Source: SKZT01 sp964478625 (GTDB lineage Bacteria; Desulfobacterota; Desulfobacteria; Desulfobacterales; SKZT01). From it: a stretch of DNA of 64,000 nt. The stretch lies in assembly GCA_964478625.1 (NCBI GenBank), contig CAYZJH010000010.1, forward strand, positions 21,443 through 85,442. The letters run 5' to 3'. How positions within the stretch are numbered: the stretch's first letter is position 1; every line of letters starts with the position of its first letter. The notes beneath the pieces were generated by a model that did not search any database, had not been told where the DNA came from, and was given only the letters and a program-made list of their open reading frames with translations. Shown here in pieces: positions 26,671 to 36,309 of this stretch. Made by a program: the position numbers and the translations under genes.

Positions 26671-28515
26671 TTAAATGGTATTGAGATAGATCTTTTCAAT
26701 CAGAGTAATTTCGGTGGCTGGAGAAAGTTCTTCGTAACAGAGCACCGGGACATCCGGAAATTCAACAGCCAGCATATCGCGAATAAAGGGCCTTACCGAA
26801 GCGATGGTCAATATTGCCGGAATGGCTGCATCGATTGAAAGTGAATAACGTGCTTTTCGAACCTGCTCACGAACAGCTTCGATTTCCTCCATACCGAAAA
26901 GTTTTTTCCCCTCTTTTCCATTCTTCGCTGCCAGATGTTCAATGATCCTCTTTTCCAAAGCCGGATCCAATAAATAAACAGACAAGGTATTCTGCCAGCG
27001 CCCGTAAGTATATTTGTGGCTGATATAGTCTTTCAGGCCGGTGCGAACAAATTGGACGAGGTTTTCAGTGGTGGGATGATGATTATGTCCAATGTCGTGG
27101 TGAATCACCAGCCGGTCTTCAAACACGAAATATCGGGATGGATCGGTCAGGACATAATCATAATGCAGCAGACACTCCAGAATGCTGCGCAAATCCCGAA
27201 TAGAAATTCCTTCCGACAGCAGCTTGCGAAATACCTGGGCAAGCTGTCCCCCGGAATAAATATCCATTGCGAAGGAAACAATCTCCGGGTAAACCTGTTC
27301 CAGAAGCGACAACTCGAATTCCACGCTTTCAGTGTCCACCAGGCAGCCGGGTCGCCTGCGAATTTCGCCGGCCAGAACCAATATGATGTAGCCGATGGCA
27401 TCCCAGGTAAAGATGCCTGCCGATTCCAATTTATCACGGTAGGATATATCCGTCAGGCTGTTTTGTCGATTATTGGAAGGATTCATGATGGGTGTTGCTT
27501 CATGAATCCCATAGTCGACAAGGTTTGCAGGCCCTTCATTTACCAGAAGCTGTCCCGGCCCCAGACCCCGATGGGGGAGGTTCAGAAGGTGATTGAGGCG
27601 AAGCGCAAAAGCATTTTTCTCCAGAGATTCATTTTTTACCAGGCGAATTTCAGGAAACCGGATCCCCAACTCATAAAACATTCCGTCTGAAAACAAGGTG
27701 AAAATCTCGCGAATTTTGGGATCAGTCTGTTCAGTCAACACGGGTACGACATTTTCTTGCGGAAGATCCCCCAGAAGTTGTTCCAGGTAGACCGGGTGGA
27801 TTTCAATATCGAGTTGTTGCGGACGAAGGCGGGTAATTAAAGCTTCTGCAATTTTTTCATCTTCCCATTTATCATCTTTTAATAGTCTGCAGATTTCAGT
27901 GAGAATGGATTTTTTTTCACCCACTGATATTCTCATTCCAAGAAGGGCTTTCAGAATCAAGCTGATATTATCCGAGTCGAGTTGATCCAGGAGGTGGAAA
28001 AGAGATTCCGGTAAAAAATACTTTCCGGATTCCATGAAATCATTTAATTGTCCCTGACCTGCGAGTTTTTCCGGTTGAAGTCGAATGACTTCACCAATGA
28101 GCAGGACAAAAAAATCTTCCACTCGCTCAACAGCATCAGGATCAAGAGCATAAAACTTTTCCGAGTCAGGGTATTCATGATCAGGAAATATTTTCTTTAA
28201 CCAGGAATCCGGGGAAAAGGCCACCGGTAATTTTCCCGGTCCCCCAATATCAAAATATTCCCAGACCTGGCCGAAAAGCGTAAACGGATAGGTTAAAAGC
28301 TCTTGATGCACCTGGATACGGAAAGGTTTTACCCGGGAATTGACCGTGAACATCACCTGTACATCTCCCCAAATACCCAAGTCTTTTAAAAGGATGTCGG
28401 TGGAATCTTTAATTTTTTTCTTTAAACGGAGATTCTCGCCATCCTTCAGAATGAAAGCAAATTCTTCGTGGAATTCGACGACTATAGAAATTTGTGGAGA
28501 TGTTGAATGGATCAT
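26671..28515 (-). CDS. Stand-alone FlhA/SctV (FHIPEP) cytoplasmic-domain protein
   Basis: Protein of 614 residues from ATG 28515, which follows GGAGGAATCC. An ATG eight codons earlier would overlap the upstream stop and has no site. Residues about 280-610 carry the ordered landmarks of the FlhA cytoplasmic domain: LGIRFPEIRLVKN, a GPGQLLVN loop, an AGIFTWDAIGYIILVLAGEIRRR segment matching the VIATHLSEVIRRHA helix, QVFRKLLSEGISIRDLRSILECL, and the terminal SVRPFIRDML...VPVLCYEEL. Residues 1-235 look like a degenerate second copy of the same domain (ALDPDAVERVEDFFVLLIGEVI, LKALLGMRISVGEKKSIL). The eight-helix membrane gate of FlhA/SctV is absent. In type III systems this domain forms a ring that receives chaperone-substrate complexes. 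A cargo-docking role here is inference. Confidence 0.85.
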   Translation of the reverse strand: MIHSTSPQISIVVEFHEEFAFILKDGENLRLKKKIKDSTDILLKDLGIWGDVQVMFTVNSRVKPFRIQVHQELLTYPFTLFGQVWEYFDIGGPGKLPVAFSPDSWLKKIFPDHEYPDSEKFYALDPDAVERVEDFFVLLIGEVIRLQPEKLAGQGQLNDFMESGKYFLPESLFHLLDQLDSDNISLILKALLGMRISVGEKKSILTEICRLLKDDKWEDEKIAEALITRLRPQQLDIEIHPVYLEQLLGDLPQENVVPVLTEQTDPKIREIFTLFSDGMFYELGIRFPEIRLVKNESLEKNAFALRLNHLLNLPHRGLGPGQLLVNEGPANLVDYGIHEATPIMNPSNNRQNSLTDISYRDKLESAGIFTWDAIGYIILVLAGEIRRRPGCLVDTESVEFELSLLEQVYPEIVSFAMDIYSGGQLAQVFRKLLSEGISIRDLRSILECLLHYDYVLTDPSRYFVFEDRLVIHHDIGHNHHPTTENLVQFVRTGLKDYISHKYTYGRWQNTLSVYLLDPALEKRIIEHLAAKNGKEGKKLFGMEEIEAVREQVRKARYSLSIDAAIPAILTIASVRPFIRDMLAVEFPDVPVLCYEELSPATEITLIEKIYLNTI

Positions 28516-28528
28516 GGATTCCTCCGGA

Positions 28529-31500
28529 TTATTTCTCATGGATGATACTTGCTGAAATCTGTTTTCTCAATTCGGGTTTTAATTCACGAAAAGAGAGCAC
28601 GTTAATCCGTGGAAAATCAAGTTGGATCAACTGCCGCACATAGAAACGAATGCCTTCATCCTTTTCATCACGGGTGACCACAACGGTTTTCCACTGAGAG
28701 TAAGGCTGAACGGCCTTCCTGAAGGCAGTTAAAATGTTCTGAGTGGTCTGCGGTTCAATGGCAAGGAATTTTTTCCCGTTACTTTGGTGAATATAGTATT
28801 GAATTTCCTCTTCAAATTCCGGAGAAAGTTCCAGGAAGTGATAACCTGGCCGGTTGCCGGGCAACTCTTCTTTCATCGCCAATCGAAGTGCTTCCACTAT
28901 AGGTATGATATCCTCTGTCCCGAAATTATACTCCCCAAAGGTTTTCAGGATGAGCGCTAAATTCATCAAGGGAACGGATTCTTTCACCAGATAGTGCAAT
29001 ACCTTGTTCAGACGTCTTTTGGCATTAAAATCCGGAACACTCTCTTTTACCAGGGCTTTTCGGTTTGATTCTTCTTCCTTTATTTCCGTCTGCCATCTAG
29101 CGAGTCGATCATCAATTTGCTGCAGGTCCAGAAATTTTTCGATATGTGCCAAAATCACTGCCTCAAGATGGCTGTTTATGTATTCGAAACAGTTCTGTGA
29201 CTGGTTGGCGGAAGGCAGCTTTTTGAACTCGATTTCGGAAATCCATGCACCGCTCATTTCCCCAGTCGTCGGATCATAGGCAGGCACAATGGAATTCAGT
29301 AACCGGGAAAGCTCCCCGGACCATTTCCGGTACTCGGGCAAAAATCGTTTTCCCGGCTCGATGGTTCCCATCACAATGGGTACTTCCATAATCATGATAA
29401 TATAAGTATTGGGCATTAAGCCTGAATTGTTCAGACGAACCCTCAGCCGGGGAAGAATAATTCCCAGGTGTTTTTCGATCTGTTTTTGAAGAGCGGAATA
29501 ATGAGTTTTGATCAGCGGATGTTCGTCGGAAAACTCTTCGCCTGTGTCATTGAAAAGCGATGTGTGCACATCGATGGCGATGGGGGTAACCACCGACAGC
29601 ATAGAGGCGGTACCGGGTATGATCGGTAAACTGTCCTGTTTCCATTTGATTTGCTGATATTTTTCCCGCACCAGCTTGAACCTGGCCTTGCGAAAATTTC
29701 CTCTCCACAGCAGGTCATTTTTTTGAGTAAATTGACGCTCCCGGAATATCAGCCAGTTTTTCAGCCGGTAAAAATCAAGGTCATTGCTGATCAAGGGTAA
29801 TATTTTGTCCACAATTTCAACCGGTTGAAAAGATTCATTATCGGCTTTGTCAGGTTCGACCAGATCGAATTCACCCATAGCATCCTCAAAACGCCCCATC
29901 ATCCAGAACAGGATACCGAAACAAAGGTGATACCCGGATTTGGTCTGTTCACGATATTCCGGATCGGATTTCATTGCCCTGCGGTAAAGTTCAAGGCTAT
30001 GCTGCAAAAAATTTAAGGATTTAAGCTTTTCGGCGATCAGAATCATCACGTGGGGATCTTCCCCATTTTGAAAAGCATTTTCCCAGGTTTCCAGGGCTTT
30101 GTTTTTCAAATCATCAGCCGTTTCTTCTAAATTTTCTTCCGCCGGGTTTATGCAGGCAGTTTCAAACGTATTCAACGTCTTGAGTTTTAACTCTTTCGCT
30201 GTTTTTTCCAAATGCTTCGGCTCAACGTTTTTACAAGTATTCACTATCCTCTCGGTTTCCGGATTAATATTTTTTTTCTCCGCGTTTAATTTTTCCGCTT
30301 CTGTTTTCAAATTTTCCGATAATGTGTTTAATCTGTCACCCACCCAGAAATAAAAATAGGGGGAACGATTTTTCTGCTTTGCTGCTTCAATAAAAAAATC
30401 TTTCAGTTCCTTTAGGTGGATGCCATGGTAAGGAAAAGGTCCTTTCCGGTTTCGATCAAAAGCCGGTTCATTAAAGATTTTGTCCAAATCGAGGTAGCTA
30501 TAAAAATTGACAGCTCCCAGGTTTTCTTCAGTCACAAAGATATTGCGGTTAAATTGATGGTAATTCAACCAATCAAGATGCCGGGGGCTTTTCAAAATCG
30601 AACGATAGCGAGAATTGAAAACCAATTTCCGGTATTCCCTGCTAAGGATGAATAGTTTGAACCGGCGGTTTTGCTGCAAGTGCCGGCAGTATTTTTCTTT
30701 CTGAAGTAGTTTGCAATAGGATAGGTCTTGCGATAAGCTTTTAAAATCCTCATTGTGGAAAAAATTATCACCTTCTTCCAGTTTTCTTTTTAAAATATCT
30801 CGCAGTTGAAAAACGGCGGAGGGCCAAAAATGTTTTTGAATGTGGGAGTAAATAAGTCGGGCCACCGATTCCTGTTTGGAGGAAAGAAAAATATCGGCTA
30901 AACAAGAGAGGGTATGAACGTGGAGATCGTTGAACTCCTTTTCCCATTGAATCTGATTTTTTGATGATAAGACCATTGAATTAAATTTACCACTGTCTTG
31001 CTTGAGCCATAATAACCGGTGGGGAAGCAAACTTTCCAGAATTTCCCGGGCCTCCCTGGTCAATTCCTCGCTTTCCCTGGTAAATTTTGCAGCATCGCTG
31101 TGATGTTTTTTCAACTCGTTATTTAAAGCTTCAATTCCTGCTTTGCAGGATGTTACCTTATCTTCATATTTTTTCAGGCGGGTTTCTTCAAGTCCGTCAA
31201 AATTTGAAGTGACCGCGACATTAAAGGCAGAAGTTTGCCCGGAAAAATAAGGTGTTGTTTGTCCACTACCCCTGGAAATCTTTTCCCTTAATAATTCCGC
31301 TTCTTGTTGCACATTTTTAAGTTCCAGTTCTTTTTTGCAAATTTCTTTTTCTATCCTGAAAACCTCCTCAAGTTTTTTTCCGGCATCTTCCTGCTTTTTT
31401 TTGGTCAGTTGCGAATTGACTATCGCCATGGCCAGCTTGCCATAGGGCCAATTGGGTTCCATGGCTTTCACTGTTAAAAGATATTGGCGGGCTTTTTCCA

Positions 31501-33994
31501 ATTCCCATTTCCAGAAATGGAGGCTGTACAGCTTGTAATATGAGATGGCGTAAGAGGGTTTTAATTCCTGAGCACGATGATAAGCTTTTTGCGCTTTATT
31601 AAAATAGCGTTCGTCACCGTCGCGGAGAAAGTACCAATAGCAGGCAGCCCCATAATCGTTCCACGCAAAGGCCAGTATGGAATTCCTGATCCGTCGGTTT
31701 GCCTTGGTCTTTAAATATCTTTCCATCCAATCGATCAGGAAAGGATCCAACACAATTTCTTTCAGATTCTGAAATTCCGTTTCAGCTGCTTTGCTGACCA
31801 GTTTTTCATTAAGGTGATGGAAAAACAGTTGCGGTTGGATTACTCCACCGGATATGATCCCTAAAGCCGATTTTTCTTTGATTTTAGCAGAGACCCATTC
31901 CTTCAGCCGATGATCATCCTCAGGGGAAATTTCCCGGGAAACTGCATCGATGAACAGACTCAGTTTTTTTAACAGTTTTTTATGTGCGAATTTTCCATTA
32001 TTTCCCGGATTATTGAAAAAAGTAATCAGTTTTTTAAATTCATTTTCAGGTTCATCCATGTTTTCCCAGGTACGACAATGGTTTTGTACCGTTTCCAGGT
32101 ACCGCTCATAACGCTGGAACATTGGTTTGCCGATCAGGTAATAATAATATTCCTCATAATTGGCAAACCATTGGGAAACATTTGCGGAATTGGAACTGGT
32201 GAAGTGTTCGTAGGCTTTCGCAAAATTTCCCTCTTCGGCGTAAATTCGTGCCAGCCCATGGTCCAGTTCCGCTATAAAGGTTCTTCGTTTGATTTCTTTT
32301 GATTCTCTTCCACTCAAAAAATTTTCGCGGGCCTTTTGCAGGTCATTCCAATTGCCTAAAAGCCAAAACACATATCCCCGGTTGGCCCATGCCCCCAGGT
32401 TACCGAGATTCAACTTCAGAACTTCTTCGTATTTTTTCAGAACCCATTCCGCCACATGACGTTCCAGGGAAGGATGGGTTCTCCACAGGGTTTCCGCTTT
32501 AATGGCTAATGAGAACTGAGCGACTTCAAAACGCGGTTCCAGATCCACTACACGCTGGAAAACCTGAAGTTCCGTAGGTAAGTGGGCTTCTATTTCCCCC
32601 AGCGCAAAATTATACAGGACATTTTCCATGGCGTAATTGGGAAGCAGTGTCTCAGCCTTTTTCAGGCAATCCATCGCATTCAGAATTGACCCTGTATAAT
32701 ACCAGGACAGAGCGGTTGTGACTAACGCTTCAAAGAGATAAGTGCTTTTATCGGGCAGTTCGTCTGAAAGCCTTTCCAGACGATAAACGGCCCGCTCAGC
32801 CACCGGGCGGGTCTCGAATACCGGATAGAGCTTTTGTCCGAGAATCCCTCCTAAAAATCGTTGAAAAAGCAACATGCGGACATACCCTAATTCGGCCCGA
32901 GCCAGCAATACCTCACGATGTCCCAACCTGGGAACAATCAGGGCGGTATAATAGCGGAGCTTTTGCCATCCATGATGGTGAAGCCGCAATGCTTTTTGAA
33001 ACATTTTTCTGCTCCGGTATCTGGATAATGGTTTCAGGGTGGGATCAAAATAATAAATGGCTTCCTGATAAAGTTTCCGTGCTTCATCGTATGCTTCGAG
33101 GGTATTTGAACGGGCGTAGTCTTCAGCTTCATACAGCAATGCCACGGCGCGGAAATAATCGCTGGGCAGCAGGTCGATTTTATGCTTAACATTTCGCTTG
33201 ATCTGGTTATAAATCTCTGTGGATACGGTAAAGTAGAGGCGCTCTAAGATCTGCTTGTATTTTTCCGTATGGATATTCAGGGACAGGGGAGGCGGTACAT
33301 CAGTGTTTGAGCCGACATCCGCCGTTAAAGGATACCGTATTGGATAAGCCAGGGTTTCCGGACTTTTCGGGGGGCCGATCCTCACCCGAGGCATAATTTC
33401 CAGTATCCATTGTCCGTGAGGGTCTTTTCGTTTGGTATAATAGCCGCTGATATGAATATGGGAATGGAGGAAACCGTCCTTTTCAGAAGGTTTTTCCGTA
33501 ATTTCATTTTTTAAATGTTTTTCGTCCAGTAACAGAAGACGACCGATTCGCTCATTAATCTTTTCACAAAGGTGATGGGAGAGAAGGGTGATATTTTTGT
33601 CCTCATCAGCATTTTCTCCTAACACCGGCTTAAAATATTCCACCGAAAAAGTGTAATGGAAAGGGGCATTGGATTCCTTTAACCAGAAACGGTTCCAGAC
33701 AATCAAGATCCCAAAAGTAGTCAGAAGAAGCAGTGCAACCAGAATCACATACCCGAGGGTGAGATTCTGTTGCACCCACACAGGATCCAGAAGTTTTGTC
33801 CAGGGAACTTCCTTGAGATTTTCCCACTCGACTTTATCCCACCATTGAACCGTTTCTATCATGATTGGAATCAGGGAGATCATAAACCCGATCCAACCAA
33901 TCCTGCCGACCCGTTGGTTTTTTCTCAGACCTTCATCTACACCTTCAATTCGCTTGAGAAGATCTTTGGGGGGAATGAAATTTAACCATTTCAT
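28529..33994 (-). CDS. Membrane-anchored TPR/coiled-coil protein with C-terminal FlhA_C-like domain
   Basis: Protein of 1821 residues. Two membrane segments lie at about 31-47 and 80-100. A soluble domain follows (110-260), then a long helical-repeat region with TPR-like motifs (EAYDEARKLYQEAIYYF, NAMDCLKKAETLLPNY, KAQKAYHRAQELKP). There are charged coiled-coil stretches around residues 880-1000 and 1260-1330. Residues about 1460-1821 repeat the landmarks of the FlhA/SctV cytoplasmic domain: TPIAIDVHTSLF, LGIILPRLRVRLNN, a VMGTIEPGKRFL loop, GAWISEIEF, INSHLEAVILAHIEKFL, VLHYLVKESVPLMNLALILKTFGEY, and a final IQLDFPRINVLSFREL. It ends 13 bases before the start of the second such gene. Together they look like a membrane-tethered and a soluble form of one docking platform. 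Family assignment of the C-terminus is strong; function is inferred. Confidence 0.8.
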   Translation of the reverse strand: MKWLNFIPPKDLLKRIEGVDEGLRKNQRVGRIGWIGFMISLIPIMIETVQWWDKVEWENLKEVPWTKLLDPVWVQQNLTLGYVILVALLLLTTFGILIVWNRFWLKESNAPFHYTFSVEYFKPVLGENADEDKNITLLSHHLCEKINERIGRLLLLDEKHLKNEITEKPSEKDGFLHSHIHISGYYTKRKDPHGQWILEIMPRVRIGPPKSPETLAYPIRYPLTADVGSNTDVPPPLSLNIHTEKYKQILERLYFTVSTEIYNQIKRNVKHKIDLLPSDYFRAVALLYEAEDYARSNTLEAYDEARKLYQEAIYYFDPTLKPLSRYRSRKMFQKALRLHHHGWQKLRYYTALIVPRLGHREVLLARAELGYVRMLLFQRFLGGILGQKLYPVFETRPVAERAVYRLERLSDELPDKSTYLFEALVTTALSWYYTGSILNAMDCLKKAETLLPNYAMENVLYNFALGEIEAHLPTELQVFQRVVDLEPRFEVAQFSLAIKAETLWRTHPSLERHVAEWVLKKYEEVLKLNLGNLGAWANRGYVFWLLGNWNDLQKARENFLSGRESKEIKRRTFIAELDHGLARIYAEEGNFAKAYEHFTSSNSANVSQWFANYEEYYYYLIGKPMFQRYERYLETVQNHCRTWENMDEPENEFKKLITFFNNPGNNGKFAHKKLLKKLSLFIDAVSREISPEDDHRLKEWVSAKIKEKSALGIISGGVIQPQLFFHHLNEKLVSKAAETEFQNLKEIVLDPFLIDWMERYLKTKANRRIRNSILAFAWNDYGAACYWYFLRDGDERYFNKAQKAYHRAQELKPSYAISYYKLYSLHFWKWELEKARQYLLTVKAMEPNWPYGKLAMAIVNSQLTKKKQEDAGKKLEEVFRIEKEICKKELELKNVQQEAELLREKISRGSGQTTPYFSGQTSAFNVAVTSNFDGLEETRLKKYEDKVTSCKAGIEALNNELKKHHSDAAKFTRESEELTREAREILESLLPHRLLWLKQDSGKFNSMVLSSKNQIQWEKEFNDLHVHTLSCLADIFLSSKQESVARLIYSHIQKHFWPSAVFQLRDILKRKLEEGDNFFHNEDFKSLSQDLSYCKLLQKEKYCRHLQQNRRFKLFILSREYRKLVFNSRYRSILKSPRHLDWLNYHQFNRNIFVTEENLGAVNFYSYLDLDKIFNEPAFDRNRKGPFPYHGIHLKELKDFFIEAAKQKNRSPYFYFWVGDRLNTLSENLKTEAEKLNAEKKNINPETERIVNTCKNVEPKHLEKTAKELKLKTLNTFETACINPAEENLEETADDLKNKALETWENAFQNGEDPHVMILIAEKLKSLNFLQHSLELYRRAMKSDPEYREQTKSGYHLCFGILFWMMGRFEDAMGEFDLVEPDKADNESFQPVEIVDKILPLISNDLDFYRLKNWLIFRERQFTQKNDLLWRGNFRKARFKLVREKYQQIKWKQDSLPIIPGTASMLSVVTPIAIDVHTSLFNDTGEEFSDEHPLIKTHYSALQKQIEKHLGIILPRLRVRLNNSGLMPNTYIIMIMEVPIVMGTIEPGKRFLPEYRKWSGELSRLLNSIVPAYDPTTGEMSGAWISEIEFKKLPSANQSQNCFEYINSHLEAVILAHIEKFLDLQQIDDRLARWQTEIKEEESNRKALVKESVPDFNAKRRLNKVLHYLVKESVPLMNLALILKTFGEYNFGTEDIIPIVEALRLAMKEELPGNRPGYHFLELSPEFEEEIQYYIHQSNGKKFLAIEPQTTQNILTAFRKAVQPYSQWKTVVVTRDEKDEGIRFYVRQLIQLDFPRINVLSFRELKPELRKQISASIIHEK

Positions 33995-34142
33995 GGGAAA
34001 CTTACCTTTGGTTTACTTTTTTGATCTCAGGTGCGGCTATGGCCGGAATCTAGAACGATGACGACGGGTGTTCCCGTGACTGGCTGTGGTTGGCAGGATC
34101 TCTGTATATATTCACAGCAGAAGTAGGGACCAACAAGCTGGT

Positions 34143-35030
34143 TTATACGCCCCGGATGGTATCTAATCTCAGCCTGATTGCGGCCTCAGTGACTGGGCCG
34201 GCAATGCCGTCAACTTTAAGACCCGCATCCGCCTGGAAATCTTTTACAGCCTTCCGGGTTTTGGGGCCGTAACGACCGTCAACAATAAGCTTTGGATCCG
34301 CACCCAGGTCATTGAGGGCTTCCTGAAGCCATTTGACATCATTATCTTCATCACTGGCTTTCCAAGGTTCTTCAGGCTGATCGGGATCCTTGACCATCGG
34401 CCATATTTTATTGAACCATGATTCGCGATCGGCAAGACCTATAAAACCACCGTTGATTCGCCTGGTTATGGTACGGATATCGTTTTTATCTGCAGACAGG
34501 TTCAATCGACCTTCTGTCCATTCATGGATAGCCGGTTTCAGGGCATGCTCAGGGGCAATTACCAGATCTGGATTGTTTTCGAAATCAATTCCGCAGGCCG
34601 TTCCCGTTCGACGATGATTGCTTCGTCCGGTGGTTTGCATAACACCGTTTCCGCGGTAACGAAAACCATCGCCAGGTTGTGTGTTGCCCAGTTCACGAGC
34701 TTTACGAGGATTGCCCAAACCATAGACCCGCTCGGCAATGGCCTCCGGCTTTCGGGCCAATTTTTCGGCTTCGGCAACTGTTACTGCTGCGGAATGCCGA
34801 TTGACTCCAAATATCTCAACTAGTCGTGATGCCGAGTAATTCATGTTTTCGCGCAAAATTGTAAACCCCCCGGTCTCGTGAAGGGCTTGCGCGAAAAAAT
34901 GAGCGATGCGCAGCGGCGTGGTAATCCCGTGTTGCTCAAACAGTTCATTACCCTGGTGGATTGCCTCAAGGTAATTGCTGCGTGCATTGGGGGCGCAAAT
35001 TCTGATTATTTCAACCAAATTGATCTTCAT
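34143..35030 (-). CDS. GH19-type muramidase/chitinase with C-terminal peptidoglycan-binding domain
   Basis: Protein of 295 residues from ATG 35030, preceded by GGAAGG. An ATG 24 bases upstream is less well placed. Residues 1-205 match the glycoside hydrolase 19 / phage-endolysin fold, with the catalytic Glu in AQALHETGGF (Glu52), then YRGNGVMQTTGRSNH and INGGFIGLADR. Residues about 225-290 form a PG_binding_1 domain (VKWLQEALNDLG...VDGRYGPKTRKAVKDFQ). It would cleave peptidoglycan or chitin. There is no signal peptide, so it needs the particle or lysis to act outside. It is the first gene of the accessory block after the proteases, and could open the particle's own cell wall or act on a target. 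Confidence 0.88.
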   Translation of the reverse strand: MKINLVEIIRICAPNARSNYLEAIHQGNELFEQHGITTPLRIAHFFAQALHETGGFTILRENMNYSASRLVEIFGVNRHSAAVTVAEAEKLARKPEAIAERVYGLGNPRKARELGNTQPGDGFRYRGNGVMQTTGRSNHRRTGTACGIDFENNPDLVIAPEHALKPAIHEWTEGRLNLSADKNDIRTITRRINGGFIGLADRESWFNKIWPMVKDPDQPEEPWKASDEDNDVKWLQEALNDLGADPKLIVDGRYGPKTRKAVKDFQADAGLKVDGIAGPVTEAAIRLRLDTIRGV

Positions 35031-35237
35031 GGTAAAATCCTTCCATTTTATCAATAGACATTCTTTTAGCTCTTGTGATGGATCTCTTTAAAAAGGATCA
35101 TGATATGCCAAGAAGGGAATGCCGGAATCCGGAAAGAATCCGATAGTCCGGATGCCGGCATTTGAAGGGCTTCCAGCCTGATCAACTTTTCTCAAAACGC
35201 AGGATAAGAGCCTATAAAAGATTTTTATTGACCGGAG

Positions 35238-36284
35238 TTACAGGATTTGCTGAGCCACCTCAACTCGAAGTAACGAACGTACGTTTTCAATCTGGTTGAC
35301 AATGGTGGCCACAGAAGATCCGGCAAAAAGCAGTCCTACCGCGACATGATCCAGAGTGGTCACCAGAGAACCTGAATCGCCACCAGCCGAGATATTGGTG
35401 GTTACAATCTGGTCAATGAAACGGGCGACTCTCCCGCCACCAAATCCCACATCGATCGTGGCATTGACTGCCGTGATTCTACCGGTTGTATAGTTTGTTG
35501 TACGACCGGTCTTTTGGACAAGTGTCCCTACTGTTACGTTCGCTTTTCGGCGCCAGCCCCGAACATTTCCGGTCCAGAAAATTTCACGGTCCAGATCATG
35601 GAACTGCCCCTCGGCAACAGCTGCATCAACAAGATTGTTATGCTGTGTCAGAGGGGTGGGGGGACTGAATGTTATGGGGACAAACCTGCTCAGACGGGCA
35701 ATACGATCTGTCGGATCTACTCCTCCATCAAAAGGACCCGGTTGGAGAATCGGATCACCAAGAGAAGCGTTGTTACTGTCGGCCAGAACGTGATTATTGC
35801 TCAGAATATAGAACCTGGGTGGAATGCCGATGCCATGGGCCGGCGGACTGGTTGCACCCCCGGGAAGAATATCGTATACACAGGTGGCGATAGTACCGGC
35901 TGTGATCTTATAATGCCCAACGCTGTAGCCGCCTTTGGCAGGACGGCTTCGTCTGGCAAGGGTCTGAACGCCTGTCTCCAGTGGCTCGCTTTCTCCGGCA
36001 AAAGGATAGCCTATTGCTAACACATCCGTTTGCATGTCCGCCAATTTGGTCGGAATGAGGTCGGAAGAACTCAGTTGGCTTTTTTCCAACTTGTGGGTTA
36101 CCAGAACTACCAGGGCGGGTTCACCTGTAGGTTGACCTTTTTTCCACTTGACACCCACACCCATGCCAACCACATTCGCGCCTTGATGTGACGGCTCTAA
36201 AAATTCCCCAACAGCAGCAGTGTAGGCTTTCTGTGCTTCCGCCATGGCTGCTGCGGTTAATTCCATTTTAGTTTCCTGTTTCAT
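35238..36284 (-). CDS. Trypsin-like serine protease with N-terminal propeptide-like domain
   Basis: Protein of 348 residues behind AAGGAG. A chymotrypsin-fold triad can be read: His165 in LSNNHVLA, Asp220 in NLVDAAVAE, Ser304 in GGDSGSLV. Residues about 25-95 form a small alpha/beta domain (NVVGMGVGVKWKKG, ALVVLVTHKLEK, LIPTKLADMQTDVLAIG) that recurs as the separate 77-residue protein encoded immediately upstream. There is no Sec signal. Expected activity is endoproteolysis. Within an eCIS accessory block it is a candidate cargo or a maturation protease. Confidence 0.85.
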   Translation of the reverse strand: MKQETKMELTAAAMAEAQKAYTAAVGEFLEPSHQGANVVGMGVGVKWKKGQPTGEPALVVLVTHKLEKSQLSSSDLIPTKLADMQTDVLAIGYPFAGESEPLETGVQTLARRSRPAKGGYSVGHYKITAGTIATCVYDILPGGATSPPAHGIGIPPRFYILSNNHVLADSNNASLGDPILQPGPFDGGVDPTDRIARLSRFVPITFSPPTPLTQHNNLVDAAVAEGQFHDLDREIFWTGNVRGWRRKANVTVGTLVQKTGRTTNYTTGRITAVNATIDVGFGGGRVARFIDQIVTTNISAGGDSGSLVTTLDHVAVGLLFAGSSVATIVNQIENVRSLLRVEVAQQIL

Positions 36285-36309
36285 GGCATTTTCTCCTTAT
36301 GGTATTTTT

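Noticed and set aside
26671..33994. Remnant of a type III secretion or flagellar operon
   Set aside because: Only the cytoplasmic gate domain is present, with no ATPase, ring, other export-gate or needle genes, and the genes are intact rather than decayed.
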